A stretch of DNA of 64,000 bases. It comes from Streptomyces hilarionis. Lineage in GTDB: Bacteria > Actinomycetota > Actinomycetes > Streptomycetales > Streptomycetaceae. The notes beneath the pieces are model-generated. The model saw only the letters and a list, made by a program, of their open reading frames with translations, had not been told where the DNA came from and made no database searches. Positions within the stretch are counted from its first letter, which is position 1. Every line of letters starts with the position of its first letter. The DNA lies in assembly GCF_024539675.1 (NCBI RefSeq), contig NZ_JAHHIT010000046.1, positions 1 through 64,000 of the forward strand, read 5' to 3'. Below, in pieces: positions 41,450 to 49,845 of this stretch. The translations under genes were made by a program, and so were the position numbers.

Positions 41450-42385
41450 TCAGTCGGTCGTCGGGACCGGCGTGGCGGGGGCGGTCCAGCCGCTCCAGGC
41501 GGGGACGGGCTCCTGCGCCCGGCGCCAGGCCGAGGGGACCGATCCCGTTCCGGTGCGGGCCGCGACCACTCCTCCCGCGATGGCGCAGGTGGTGTCGCGG
41601 TCGCCCCATCCGCCCACGGTCTGCCACAGGGCTTCGGTGAGGTCGTCCGGGTGCCCGGCCGCGGACCACAGGGCGAAGGGCACCGTGTCCGGAGCCGAGA
41701 TCAGCGTGCCCGAGCCCAGCACGGACGCGGCGTGGCGCACCGAGGTGTGCCCGGGCAGCCCCGCCGCCACCAGCAGTCCGGAGCGCACGTCGCCCTCCGG
41801 CACGTGCGCGGCGACCTCGCGCAGGAAGTCCTCCCGCGCCGGGGCCTCGCCGCCCGCGCCCGCGGCCGCCAGCGCGGCGGCGACCGCCACCGCCACCGCG
41901 CCCGCCACCGCCTCCGGGTGCGCGTGCGTGGTCAGCGCCGACAGACGGGCCTGCTCCCGGGCCGCCGTCAGGTCGTCGTGGAACCAGGCGCCCAGCGGAG
42001 CGACCCGCATCGCCGCGCCGTTGCCGTAGGAGCCCTGACCGCCGAACTGCTCGGTCGTCACCGCCCGGTGGTCCTCGCCTTCGGCGACGCGGCGCAGCAC
42101 GCCGTGCATGGACGGGCCGTACTTGCGGCCGGGGTCGCGGCCGTACTCGGCGGCGAACTCCCGCGCGAGGTCGTCCGGACGGACCTCCCCGTGCGTCGTC
42201 AGGTGGGCGAACAGGACGAACGCCATCGCCGAGTCGTCGGTCCACGGCCAGGGGGCCGGACGCAGCTCGCGGGCCGCCCAGAGGGCCTCGGTCGGCTCGT
42301 CGGAGCGGGTGAACCAGCTGTCGCCGAACGCGTCGCCCGTGACGAGACCGTCCAGACTGGCGTGGGCGTACTGCGGACCGGTCAT
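41450..42385 (-). CDS. ADP-ribosylglycohydrolase family protein
   Basis: A 311-residue enzyme of the DraG/ARH type. Metal-binding motifs are complete: GLVTGDAFGDSW at the N terminus, WTDDSAMAF near residue 48 and GDRDTTCAIAGGVVAA near the C terminus. Such enzymes remove ADP-ribose from proteins or small acceptors using two Mg2+ ions. The ATG at 42385 was chosen. It is isolated: convergent with the ROK kinase across repeat-rich DNA and divergent from a small secreted protein gene. Confidence 0.92.
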   Translation of the reverse strand: MTGPQYAHASLDGLVTGDAFGDSWFTRSDEPTEALWAARELRPAPWPWTDDSAMAFVLFAHLTTHGEVRPDDLAREFAAEYGRDPGRKYGPSMHGVLRRVAEGEDHRAVTTEQFGGQGSYGNGAAMRVAPLGAWFHDDLTAAREQARLSALTTHAHPEAVAGAVAVAVAAALAAAGAGGEAPAREDFLREVAAHVPEGDVRSGLLVAAGLPGHTSVRHAASVLGSGTLISAPDTVPFALWSAAGHPDDLTEALWQTVGGWGDRDTTCAIAGGVVAARTGTGSVPSAWRRAQEPVPAWSGWTAPATPVPTTD

Positions 42386-42541
42386 GGCTGGGACTCCTCA
42401 CGGACACGGAACATGGCGATGCCCGCATTCTCGCCATGGGCCGGCGGGCCACGCGAACGGATTACCCCGCGGACGGGCCGGCCTGAGCGGACCCGGCGTA
42501 CGCGGCTGATCCGCCGCATGCGGCTGCTCCGGCTGACCAGG

Positions 42542-42577
42542 CGGATCGGGCGGATCGGGCGGATTCCGCGGATCGGG
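42542..42577. repeat. 9-bp tandem array (CGGATCGGG)
   Basis: Four units, three perfect and one CGGATTCCG. It lies 45 bp upstream of the small secreted protein gene, in its probable promoter. Confidence 0.85.
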
Positions 42578-42622
42578 AGGACGGGGCGTGACTCCGCGCG
42601 CGTCCGCACAGTTGATCAGCGC

Positions 42623-42817
42623 ATGAAGAAGCGCAGCATGCTCGCCATCGCCTCCCTCGCCACCGGCTTCGTCGTCGCGGCGATCACCCCCTCGCACGGT
42701 CTGGGCGCCGAGGACCTCGACAAACTGAACGTCGGCGACACCCTCAGCGCGCTCGACCACACCGTCGCCAGCGACAGCCTCGCGGTCGACGACAGCGCCC
42801 TGGGGCAGAACGACTGA
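42623..42817 (+). CDS. Small secreted protein of unknown function
   Basis: A 64-residue protein. KKRSMLAIASLATGFVVAAITPSHG is a clear signal peptide, leaving a mature acidic peptide of about 38 residues (ending DSALGQND) without cysteines. I do not recognise the family, although similar short exported peptides occur in streptomycetes. The ATG at 42623 begins the basic MKKR. A 9-bp tandem array lies upstream, and a perfect 15-bp terminator lies directly downstream, which supports a real transcription unit. Confidence 0.75.
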   Translation: MKKRSMLAIASLATGFVVAAITPSHGLGAEDLDKLNVGDTLSALDHTVASDSLAVDDSALGQND

Positions 42818-42835
42818 CGGCCCGTCCCCGCACCA

Positions 42836-42872
42836 CGGCGCCGGCGCCCCACCGCGAGGGGCGCCGGCGCCG
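42836..42872 (+). terminator. 15-bp terminator hairpin after the small secreted protein gene
   Basis: CGGCGCCGGCGCCCC (42836-42850) pairs perfectly with 42858-42872 around a 7-nt loop, 18 bp past the stop. Confidence 0.88.
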
Positions 42873-42959
42873 TCGCGTTCGTACGCCCTCAACGCGAACT
42901 GGTTTCCGTGGCAGGGTGGAGCGGGCAAGCCACAGGGGGCCAACAGAAGAGGGGGAACC

Positions 42960-44003
42960 GTGACCGTCGTCTGGATCAACGGCGCGTTCGGTGCGGGGAA
43001 GACCACCACCGCACGGGAACTGATCGACCTGATCCCGAACAGCACGCTCTTCGACCCCGAGGTCATCGGGGCGACGCTCCCGCACCTGCTGCCCGCGAAG
43101 CGCCTGGCCGAGGCCGGCGACTTCCAGGACCTGCCGATCTGGCGGCGGCTGGTGATCGACACGGCGGCCGCGCTGCTGGCCGAACTGGGCGGCGTGCTCG
43201 TCGTTCCCATGACCCTGCTGCGCGAGGAGTACCGCGACGAGATCTTCGGCGGTCTCGCCGCCCGCCGTATCGCCGTCCGGCATGTGCTCCTCGCCCCGGC
43301 GGAAACGATCCTGCGCGAGCGCATAGCCGACCGGGAGGTCCCCGCGGACCTCCCCGACGGCGAGATGCGGATCCGCCAGTGGTCGTACGACCACATCGAG
43401 CCCTACCGGGCCGCCCTGGCGACCTGGCTCACCGCCGACGCCCACCCGGTCGACAACGGCTCGCTCACCCCGCGGGAGACGGCCGCCCGGATCGCCGAGG
43501 CCGTCGGCAGCGGCGCCGTCGCCGCCTGCGACATCGTGCAGACCCCGGAACCCACCGCCGAGACGGTGGCGGCGGGCGTGCTCCTCTTCGACGAGCACGA
43601 CCGCGTGCTGCTGGTCGACCCGACGTACAAGCCCGGCTGGGAGTTCCCGGGCGGCGTGGTGGAGCCCGGCGAGGCTCCCGCGCGCGCGGGGATGCGCGAG
43701 GTGGAGGAGGAGACCGGGATCCAGCTGGCGGACGTGCCCGGGCTCCTGGTCGTCGACTGGGAACGACCGGTGCCCCCGGCCTACGGCGGCCTGCGCCTCC
43801 TCTTCGACGGCGGCCGGCTCGACCCCTCGGCCGTCGCCGGCCTCCTGCTGCCCGGCCCCGAACTGCGCGCCTGGCGCTTCGCCACCGAGGAGGAGGCGGC
43901 CGACCTCCTCCCGCCGGTTCGCTACGAGCGGCTGCGCTGGGCCCTGCGCGCCCGCGAGCGCCGGTCCGCGCTCTACCTGGAGGCCGGCGTACCGCAGGGC
44001 TGA
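42960..44003 (+). CDS. P-loop kinase-like domain fused to a Nudix hydrolase
   Basis: A 347-residue two-domain protein. The N-terminal half (1-185) is a P-loop kinase-like domain with Walker A GAFGAGKTTT (8-17) and later RERIADRE and RQWSYDHIEPYRAAL lid-like segments. The C-terminal half (about 195-347) is a Nudix hydrolase whose box GGVVEPGEAP...REVEEETGI spans 231-254 with all key Glu residues. Kinase and pyrophosphohydrolase activities on related nucleotides or sugars are implied, but the substrate is unknown. The GTG at 42960 follows GAGGGGGA. It may be co-transcribed with nothing else; a 346-bp gap follows. Confidence 0.87.
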   Translation: MTVVWINGAFGAGKTTTARELIDLIPNSTLFDPEVIGATLPHLLPAKRLAEAGDFQDLPIWRRLVIDTAAALLAELGGVLVVPMTLLREEYRDEIFGGLAARRIAVRHVLLAPAETILRERIADREVPADLPDGEMRIRQWSYDHIEPYRAALATWLTADAHPVDNGSLTPRETAARIAEAVGSGAVAACDIVQTPEPTAETVAAGVLLFDEHDRVLLVDPTYKPGWEFPGGVVEPGEAPARAGMREVEEETGIQLADVPGLLVVDWERPVPPAYGGLRLLFDGGRLDPSAVAGLLLPGPELRAWRFATEEEAADLLPPVRYERLRWALRARERRSALYLEAGVPQG

Positions 44004-44349
44004 GCATCGTCCTCCCGCGCGGACCTCACCGCCCGCGGTTGTGTGAACCGGCCGCGCGGACCGCACCCCTCGACGACGTCCGGGGCGTGCCGGGCGCCCG
44101 CCCGCCCGCTCGTCCGAGTCCCGCTCGCCCGGCCCCGCCCGTGCGACCCCTGCCCGCCTTCGGCCTCCCTCCGCCCACCTCATGCAGCCACCGGACGGGA
44201 CCGGACCCGCCCCGCCCCGTCCCCTCCCGTCCTGACTCGGCCCGCGCGCGCCCGGCGCAGGGGATGACGCCGTCCACGGGGCGGACGCGCGAAGGGCCCC
44301 GTCCGTCGGACGGGGCCCGGTGGCGGCCGAGGCCGGCGGCTGTGCGGGG
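44004..44349. other. GC-rich intergenic region between convergent genes
   Basis: About 346 bp, convergent on both sides. Apart from the hairpin at 44294-44318 I see no gene, promoter or clear repeat. Confidence 0.6.
44294..44318 (-). terminator. Terminator hairpin after the M20 peptidase gene
   Basis: GGGCCCCGTCC (44294-44304) pairs perfectly with GGACGGGGCCC (44308-44318) around a 3-nt loop, 32 bp past the minus-strand stop. Confidence 0.85.
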
Positions 44350-45705
44350 TCAGCTCGCCGCGTAGGTCCGCAGGAAGAGCGCCTCGGCCACCGACAGCCG
44401 CTCCAGTTCCTGCGGGGAGACGCTCTCGTCGACCGCGTGGATCTGCGCCTCCGGCTCGCTCAGGCCGATGAGGAGGATCTCCGCCTGCGGGTAGAGGGAG
44501 GCGAGGGTGTTGCACAGCGGGATGGACCCGCCCTGGCCCGCGTACTGCATCTCCTGCCCGGGGTAGGCGACCGCCATCGCCTCGGCCATGGCGGCGTACG
44601 CGGGGCTGGCGGTGTCGGCGCTGAACGCCTGCCCCTGGCCGACCTGTTCGGTGCTCACCCGCGCGCCCCACGGGGTGTGCGCCTCCAGGTGGGCCTGGAG
44701 CAGCTTCGTCGCCTCGTCGGCGTCCACGCCCGGCGGCACCCGCAGGCTGATCAGCGCCCGGGCGCCGGCCTGAACGGAGGGCGTGGCCCCCACGACCGGC
44801 GGGCAGTCGATGCCGAGGACGGTCACGGCGGGGCGGGCCCAGATCCGGTCGGCGACCGTGCCGGAACCGATCAGCGCGACGCCGTCCAGGACCTTGGCGT
44901 CCTGGCGGAATTGGTCGTCGTCGTACTGAAGGCCCTCCCAGCGCGCGTCGCCGGTGAGACCGTCGACGGTGGTCGAGCCGTCCTCGGCGCGCAACGAGTC
45001 CAGCACGCGGATCAGCGCGCCCAGCGCGTCGGGAGCGGCCCCGCCGAACTGACCGGAGTGCAGGTTGCCCTCCAGCGTGTCGACGGCGACCCGCATCATG
45101 GTCATGCCGCGCAGGGTGGCGGTGACCGTGGGCAGGCCCACGCGGAAGTTGCCCGCGTCGCCGATGACGATCGTGTCGGCCTTCAACAGGTCGGGGTGCT
45201 GCTCGGCGTACCGCTCCAGCCCGCCGGTGCCCTGCTCCTCCGAGCCCTCCACGATCACCTTGACGTTCACCGGGACGCCGCCGTTCGCCTTCAGGGCGCG
45301 CAGCGCGAGCAGATGCATGATCACGCCGCCCTTGCAGTCGGCGCTGCCGCGCCCGTACCAGCGGCCGTCGCGCTCGGTCAGCTCGAAGGGCGGGGTGGTC
45401 CAGGCGGCCTCGTCCAGCGGGGGCTGCACGTCGTAGTGGGCGTACAGCAGGACCGTCTTCGCGCCGGCGGGTCCGGGCAGGAAGCCGTACACCGACTGGG
45501 TGCCGTCGGGCGTGTCGAGGGCGGCCACGTCCTGGAAGCCCTCGGCGCGCAGCGCGGCGGTGATCCAGTCGGCGGCCGCCTCGCTCTCGCTCCGGGGGAA
45601 CTGGTCGAAGTCCGCCACCGACTTGAAGGCCACCAGTTCGGTGAGCTCCTCCCGCGCCCTGGGCATCAGCGAGGCGACGGTTTCGGCGATCGGATTCGAC
45701 GACAT
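44350..45705 (-). CDS. M20-family dipeptidase
   Basis: A 451-residue di-zinc peptidase. Metal-site motifs are LLYAHYDVQPP (His90, Asp92), GRGSADCKGGVIMH (bridging Asp123), IVEGSEEQGTGGL (catalytic Glu156 and ligand Glu157), IGDAGNF and a late IHAVDESV His. A dimerisation lid domain occupies the middle. It hydrolyses dipeptides or related acylated amino acids in the cytoplasm. The ATG at 45705 follows AAGGAG with good spacing. It is divergent from the flavoprotein gene and ends in a perfect hairpin. Confidence 0.93.
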   Translation of the reverse strand: MSSNPIAETVASLMPRAREELTELVAFKSVADFDQFPRSESEAAADWITAALRAEGFQDVAALDTPDGTQSVYGFLPGPAGAKTVLLYAHYDVQPPLDEAAWTTPPFELTERDGRWYGRGSADCKGGVIMHLLALRALKANGGVPVNVKVIVEGSEEQGTGGLERYAEQHPDLLKADTIVIGDAGNFRVGLPTVTATLRGMTMMRVAVDTLEGNLHSGQFGGAAPDALGALIRVLDSLRAEDGSTTVDGLTGDARWEGLQYDDDQFRQDAKVLDGVALIGSGTVADRIWARPAVTVLGIDCPPVVGATPSVQAGARALISLRVPPGVDADEATKLLQAHLEAHTPWGARVSTEQVGQGQAFSADTASPAYAAMAEAMAVAYPGQEMQYAGQGGSIPLCNTLASLYPQAEILLIGLSEPEAQIHAVDESVSPQELERLSVAEALFLRTYAAS

Positions 45706-45906
45706 GGGCACGCTCCTTGTGGGTGCGACGTTGTACGGGGTGGCACTGGTCCGTTCGCGGGACCGTGCGAGCGTACGCGTTGCCGGGTGAGGGCGCGCAC
45801 GCCGCCGATCCTGCCACAGCGGACCGTCATCGGACCGTGGCGATCTCCGCCGTAGGATGCGGGGGACAGGTGCGGCAAGCAGCTTGATCGGGAGCAGTAG
45901 ACCATC

Positions 45907-47208
45907 GTGAGCAGCGAGAACTCTTCGGCGGACGACGAGAACGCTTCGGCGGACGCCCGGCAGGTGTGGGACGTCGTCGTGGTCGGCGCGGGACCCGCGG
46001 GGGCCTCGGCGGCCTACGCGGCGGCGGTCACCGGGCGGCGTGTGCTGTTGCTGGAGAAGGCGGAGCTGCCCCGCTACAAGACGTGCGGCGGCGGCATCAT
46101 CGGCCCCTCGCGCGACGCCCTGCCGCCGGGCTTCGAGCTGCCCTTCCGCGACCGGGTGCACGCGGTGACGTTCTCGAACAACGGGCGCTTCACCCGGACC
46201 CGCCGCTCGCGGCAGATGCTGTTCGGGTTGATCAACCGGCCCGAGTTCGACCAGCAGCTCGTCGAGCACGCCCAGAAGGCGGGGGCGGAGCTGCGCACCG
46301 GCGTCACCGTGCAGCGCGTCGAACAGCACGGCTCGACGGTGCCCGACCGGCGCTCGGTGGCGGTGGTCCTTCAGGGCGGCGAAACGCTGCTGGCGCGTGC
46401 CGTGGTCGGCGCCGACGGCAGCGCGAGCCGGATAGGGGCGCACGTCGGCGTGAAGCTCGACCAGGTGGACCTCGGCCTGGAGGCCGAGATCCCGGTTCCG
46501 GACACGGTCGCCGAGGACTGGAAGGGGCGCGTCCTCATCGACTGGGGGCCGATGCCCGGCAGCTACGGCTGGGTGTTCCCCAAGGGCGACACCCTGACCG
46601 TGGGCGTGATCTCCGCGCGCGGAGAGGGCGCGGCCACCAAGCGCTATCTGGAGGACTTCATCGGGCGGCTCGGTCTCGCCGGTTTCGAGCCGAGCATCTC
46701 CTCCGGCCATCTCACCCGGTGCCGGGCGGACGACTCGCCGCTCTCGCGCGGGCGTGTGCTGGTCTGCGGGGACGCGGCGGGTCTGCTGGAGCCGTGGACC
46801 CGCGAGGGCATCTCCTTCGCCCTGCGCTCGGGCCGGCTCGCCGGCGAGTGGGCGGTCCGCATCTCGGAGGCCCACGACGCGGTGGACACCCGGCGCCAGG
46901 CCCTGAACTACGCCTTCGCGATCAAGGCGGGGCTGGGCGTGGAGATGAGCGTCGGCAAGCGGATGCTCGCCGCGTTCGAACGTCGTCCCGGGCTCTTCCA
47001 CGCGGCGCTCACCGGGATCCGCCCGGCCTGGAGGGCGTTCACCGACATCACCCGCGGCCGGACCACCCTGGGCGAGCTGGTCCGCTCGCACCCGATGGCC
47101 CAGCGGGCGCTGACCGCGATGGACCGGAGGCAGGCGGCCGCGTCGGCGTCGACGCCCGCGCCCGCCTCCTCACAGCCCGGTACGACGGCGGAGGACGGCG
47201 AGTCCTGA
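45907..47208 (+). CDS. Geranylgeranyl reductase-family FAD oxidoreductase
   Basis: A 433-residue flavoprotein. The dinucleotide-binding motif is DVVVVGAGPAGASAAYAA (about 22-39), then LLEKAELPRYKTCGGGI, typical of geranylgeranyl reductases, and the second FAD motif VLVCGDAAGLLEPWTREGISFALRSG. Family enzymes reduce double bonds of prenyl chains, for example of menaquinone or lipids; others are halogenase-like. The role in Streptomyces is not settled. The GTG at 45907 follows GGGAGCAG, rather distant. The C-terminal 20 residues are Ala/Ser/Pro-rich. It is divergent from the M20 peptidase gene. Confidence 0.88.
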   Translation: MSSENSSADDENASADARQVWDVVVVGAGPAGASAAYAAAVTGRRVLLLEKAELPRYKTCGGGIIGPSRDALPPGFELPFRDRVHAVTFSNNGRFTRTRRSRQMLFGLINRPEFDQQLVEHAQKAGAELRTGVTVQRVEQHGSTVPDRRSVAVVLQGGETLLARAVVGADGSASRIGAHVGVKLDQVDLGLEAEIPVPDTVAEDWKGRVLIDWGPMPGSYGWVFPKGDTLTVGVISARGEGAATKRYLEDFIGRLGLAGFEPSISSGHLTRCRADDSPLSRGRVLVCGDAAGLLEPWTREGISFALRSGRLAGEWAVRISEAHDAVDTRRQALNYAFAIKAGLGVEMSVGKRMLAAFERRPGLFHAALTGIRPAWRAFTDITRGRTTLGELVRSHPMAQRALTAMDRRQAAASASTPAPASSQPGTTAEDGES

Positions 47209-47600
47209 GGCCGGCCTCCCCTCCTGCCGGTTTTCGGAGGTCCGCGCCGGCTCCGGGGAACACTGGTCGGCTGATTTCCGGGCCGGCGGTCCGCGGACGT
47301 CCGGGCCGGCGGTCCGCCGACGCCCGGACCGGCGGTTCCCCGGCGTCCTTGCGTGTCCACCGGTTCCGTCCTCCGGCGACCGCGGAAGCTCCTGCGTCCG
47401 TCCGTCCCTCCGGCGGCCGTTGACGTCCTGCCTCCGTCCGTCTCCCGGGCGGACGCACGGGCCGACGCGGACGTCCACGGGGCCCCACACGTGGAGATGT
47501 GAGGCGGACGTCCACCGACCGCGCGTACGTCCAGGGGAGTACGGCCGCCCACCTCGCCCGGCGGACGTCCGGGCCGGTGCGGGGCGTCTAGCGTGGCGGT
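47209..47600. other. Intergenic region with direct repeats before the histidine kinase
   Basis: About 390 bp. It contains an 18-bp direct repeat with a degenerate third copy (listed separately). The histidine kinase promoter should be at its right end, where TAGCGT (47589-47594) lies 6 nt before the ATG. No gene is supported. Confidence 0.6.
47277..47339. repeat. 18-bp direct repeat, two perfect and one degenerate copy
   Basis: TCCGGGCCGGCGGTCCGC occurs at 47277-47294 and 47300-47317. A related copy, with CCCGGACCGGCGGTTCC, occupies 47322-47339. Confidence 0.85.
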
Positions 47601-48836
47601 ATGGACGAAGAGCGGGTGCGCGGGCGGGGCGGCCCGAGACGGTGGCGGCGCCGGCCGTGGCCGCCTCCGTGGGCGGGCCGGGAGGGCGCGGAGCCGGACG
47701 CGGGACGTCTGCCCTGGCGTTCCACCGTCCTGGTCGCCGTGCTCGTGCTCGCCGGTTCCGCGTTCGCCGCCCATGTGCAGGAGGGCGAGCGGGCCCCGCT
47801 GGACCCGTTCGCGCGGGTGCTGCTGGTGCTCGCCTGCGCCCTGCTGCTGTGGCGGCTTCGGCGGCCGGTGGCCGTGGTGCTCGGCACGGCCGCCGCCGTG
47901 GCGGTCTACCTCGGCGCGGGCTACGCGTACGGGCCGGTCTTCCTCACCGTGGCGGTGGCGTGCTGCTCCGCCGTGGCGGCGGGGCACCGCCGGGCCGCCT
48001 GGACGGCCCTGGGCCTGCTGTGGGCCGTCCATCTGCTGGTGGCGCACTGGCTGTACCGGTGGCTGCCGCCCGCCGGGGACCGTCCCGCCCCGCTCGGGCA
48101 GGAGATCGTCGTCGCCGGATGGGTCGTGGCGATCGTGGCGGTCGCGGAACTGGCCCGGATCCGCCGGGAGCAGTGGGCCCGGGAGCGGGCCGAGCGCGCT
48201 CTGGCGGCCCGGCGGCGCGCCGGTGAGGAGCGGCTGCGCATCGCGCGCGAGCTGCACGACGTCCTCGCCCACAGCCTCTCCGTCATCAACGTGCAGGCGG
48301 GCGTGGGCCTCGCGCTGCTCGACTCCGACCCGGAGCAGGCGCGCACGGCGCTCACCACCGTCAAGTCCGCCAGCAAGGAGGCGCTGGACGAGGTGCGGCA
48401 GGTGCTGGACACCCTGCGCACGCCGGGCGACGCGCCGCGTGCCCCGGCTCCCGGCCTGGACCGGCTGCCGGAGCTGGTGGAGCAGGCGGCGCGCGCGGGC
48501 CTCACTGTCGACGTGAGCGGACCCGCGCCCCGGCTGCCGCCCCACACCGACCTCGCCGCCTTCCGGATCGTCCAGGAGGCCCTCACCAACGTGGTCCGCC
48601 ACTCGGGCTCGCGCCATGCGCGCGTGCGGCTCGAGGCACGCGGCACGACGCTCCGCCTCCGGATCGACGACGACGGACCGGCGACCGGCGAGGAGGCGGG
48701 CGGCAGCGGCAACGGTCTGGCCGGGATGCGGGAGCGAGCCGCGGCGCTCGGTGGCACGATCGAGGCGGGACGGCGGCCCGACGGCGGATTCCGCGTCCTC
48801 GCCGTGCTGCCGACGAGGGCCGGGGGACACCGGTGA
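47601..48836 (+). CDS. Two-component sensor histidine kinase (NarL-partner, HisKA_3 type)
   Basis: A 411-residue kinase with a basic N terminus and about five membrane helices (40-185), then the dimerisation/phosphoacceptor helix RIARELHDVLAHSLSVIN with His219, and an HATPase domain (FRIVQEALTNVVRHS N-box, GNGLAGMRERA G-box). The periplasmic sensor part is minimal, so the signal is probably sensed in the membrane. The ATG at 47601 has no ribosome site; TAGCGT 6 nt upstream fits a leaderless message. Its stop overlaps the response regulator GTG as GTGA, so the pair is translationally coupled. Confidence 0.93.
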   Translation: MDEERVRGRGGPRRWRRRPWPPPWAGREGAEPDAGRLPWRSTVLVAVLVLAGSAFAAHVQEGERAPLDPFARVLLVLACALLLWRLRRPVAVVLGTAAAVAVYLGAGYAYGPVFLTVAVACCSAVAAGHRRAAWTALGLLWAVHLLVAHWLYRWLPPAGDRPAPLGQEIVVAGWVVAIVAVAELARIRREQWARERAERALAARRRAGEERLRIARELHDVLAHSLSVINVQAGVGLALLDSDPEQARTALTTVKSASKEALDEVRQVLDTLRTPGDAPRAPAPGLDRLPELVEQAARAGLTVDVSGPAPRLPPHTDLAAFRIVQEALTNVVRHSGSRHARVRLEARGTTLRLRIDDDGPATGEEAGGSGNGLAGMRERAAALGGTIEAGRRPDGGFRVLAVLPTRAGGHR

Positions 48837-49516
48837 GCGAGGGAGGAACGGTGATCCGCGTACTGCTGGCCGACGACCAGTCGTTGGTCCGGGCGGGGTT
48901 CCGGGCGCTGCTCGACGCGCAGCCCGACATCGAGGTGGCCGCGGAGGCCGCCGACGGCGCGGCGGCGGTGCGCGCGGTGCGGGAACTGCGGCCCGACGTC
49001 GTGCTGATGGACATCCGCATGCCGCTGCTCGACGGTCTCGCCGCCACCCGCCGGATCACCGAGGACGAGGCCCTCGCACAGGTCAGGGTGGTCATGCTGA
49101 CCACCTTCGAGCTGGACGAGTACGTCTTCGAGGCGATCCGCGCGGGGGCTTCCGGCTTTCTGGTCAAGGACACCGAGCCCGAGGAACTCCTGCGTGCCGT
49201 CAGGGCGGTGGTCGCCGGGGACGCGCTGCTCTCGCCCGGGGTGACGCGCCGGCTCATCGCCGAGTTCGCCGCCCGCTCCAAGGAGCCCGCCGCCGCGGAC
49301 GCGCTGGCCCGGCTCACCGAGCGGGAGCGGGAGGTGATGGCGCTGGTCGGGATCGGCCTGTCCAACGAGGAGATCGCCCGCCGCCTGGTCGTCAGCCCGC
49401 TCACGGCGAAGACCCATGTCAGCCGCACGATGGTGAAGCTGGGCGCCCGGGACCGGGCCCAACTCGTGGTGCTGGCCTACGAGTCGGGGCTGGTGCGGCC
49501 GGGATGGCTCGGCTGA
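48833..49516 (+). CDS. NarL/FixJ-family response regulator
   Basis: A 227-residue regulator. The receiver has the acidic pair in LLADDQ (Asp14/15), phosphoacceptor Asp60 in VVLMDIRMP, Thr in VVMLTTFELDEYVF and Lys in FLVKDTEP. The C-terminal LuxR-type HTH is LTEREREVMALVGIGLSNEEIARRLVVSPLTAKTHVSRTMVKL. The GTG at 48833 overlaps the kinase stop; a second GTG at 48851 directly after GGGAGGAACG is an alternative that begins at VIRVLLADD. Its coding end overlaps the convergent DUF6332 gene by 40 bp. Target genes are unknown. Confidence 0.93.
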   Translation: MSEGGTVIRVLLADDQSLVRAGFRALLDAQPDIEVAAEAADGAAAVRAVRELRPDVVLMDIRMPLLDGLAATRRITEDEALAQVRVVMLTTFELDEYVFEAIRAGASGFLVKDTEPEELLRAVRAVVAGDALLSPGVTRRLIAEFAARSKEPAAADALARLTEREREVMALVGIGLSNEEIARRLVVSPLTAKTHVSRTMVKLGARDRAQLVVLAYESGLVRPGWLG

Positions 49517-49764
49517 CCGCCGCCACGGAAACGGACCAGGACGGAGACGACCCGGACCAGGAAGATCAGGGGAGCGAGCACCAGGCCGGTACGCAGCGTC
49601 ACCTTCTCCGCCAGGGGCGGCAGTTCGAACAGCAACGCCGGGCCGGCCACCGCCCCGAACAGCACCGCCGCCGCGAACACCGCGCTGAACAACGCGTATC
49701 CGATCTCGACGGTGATCGCGTCCCGCTCGGCCTGCGAGCGCCGCCGCTCCCCGTAACCGCTCAT
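49477..49764 (-). CDS. DUF6332 small membrane protein
   Basis: A 95-residue protein. The N-terminal RRSQAERDAITVEIGYAL is followed by two membrane helices (about 19-44 and 54-75) and the characteristic tail QPSHPGRTSPDS. Function unknown. The ATG at 49764 is chosen because the family begins there; longer starts would cross the preceding hairpin. The last 40 bp overlap the response regulator coding end on the other strand, so both tails are under constraint in two frames. A 14-bp hairpin lies 23 bp upstream of the start. Confidence 0.82.
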   Translation of the reverse strand: MSGYGERRRSQAERDAITVEIGYALFSAVFAAAVLFGAVAGPALLFELPPLAEKVTLRTGLVLAPLIFLVRVVSVLVRFRGGGQPSHPGRTSPDS

Positions 49765-49786
49765 GGGGTGAGTCTCACACAGGTGC

Positions 49787-49819
49787 GCGCCCGGCGGGCC
49801 GGGCCGGCCCGCCGGGCGC
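49787..49819 (-). terminator. 14-bp hairpin between the MFS and DUF6332 genes
   Basis: GCGCCCGGCGGGCC (49787-49800) pairs perfectly with GGCCCGCCGGGCGC (49806-49819) around GGGCC. It lies 27 bp past the MFS stop and 23 bp before DUF6332, so it probably ends the exporter transcript or attenuates read-through. Confidence 0.85.
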
Positions 49820-49845
49820 ACCCGCCCATCGACGAGGGGTTTCCG

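Noticed and set aside
47209..47600. CRISPR-like array (18-bp repeats)
   Set aside because: There are only two perfect copies with a 5-bp gap, no unique spacers of usual size and no cas genes in the window.
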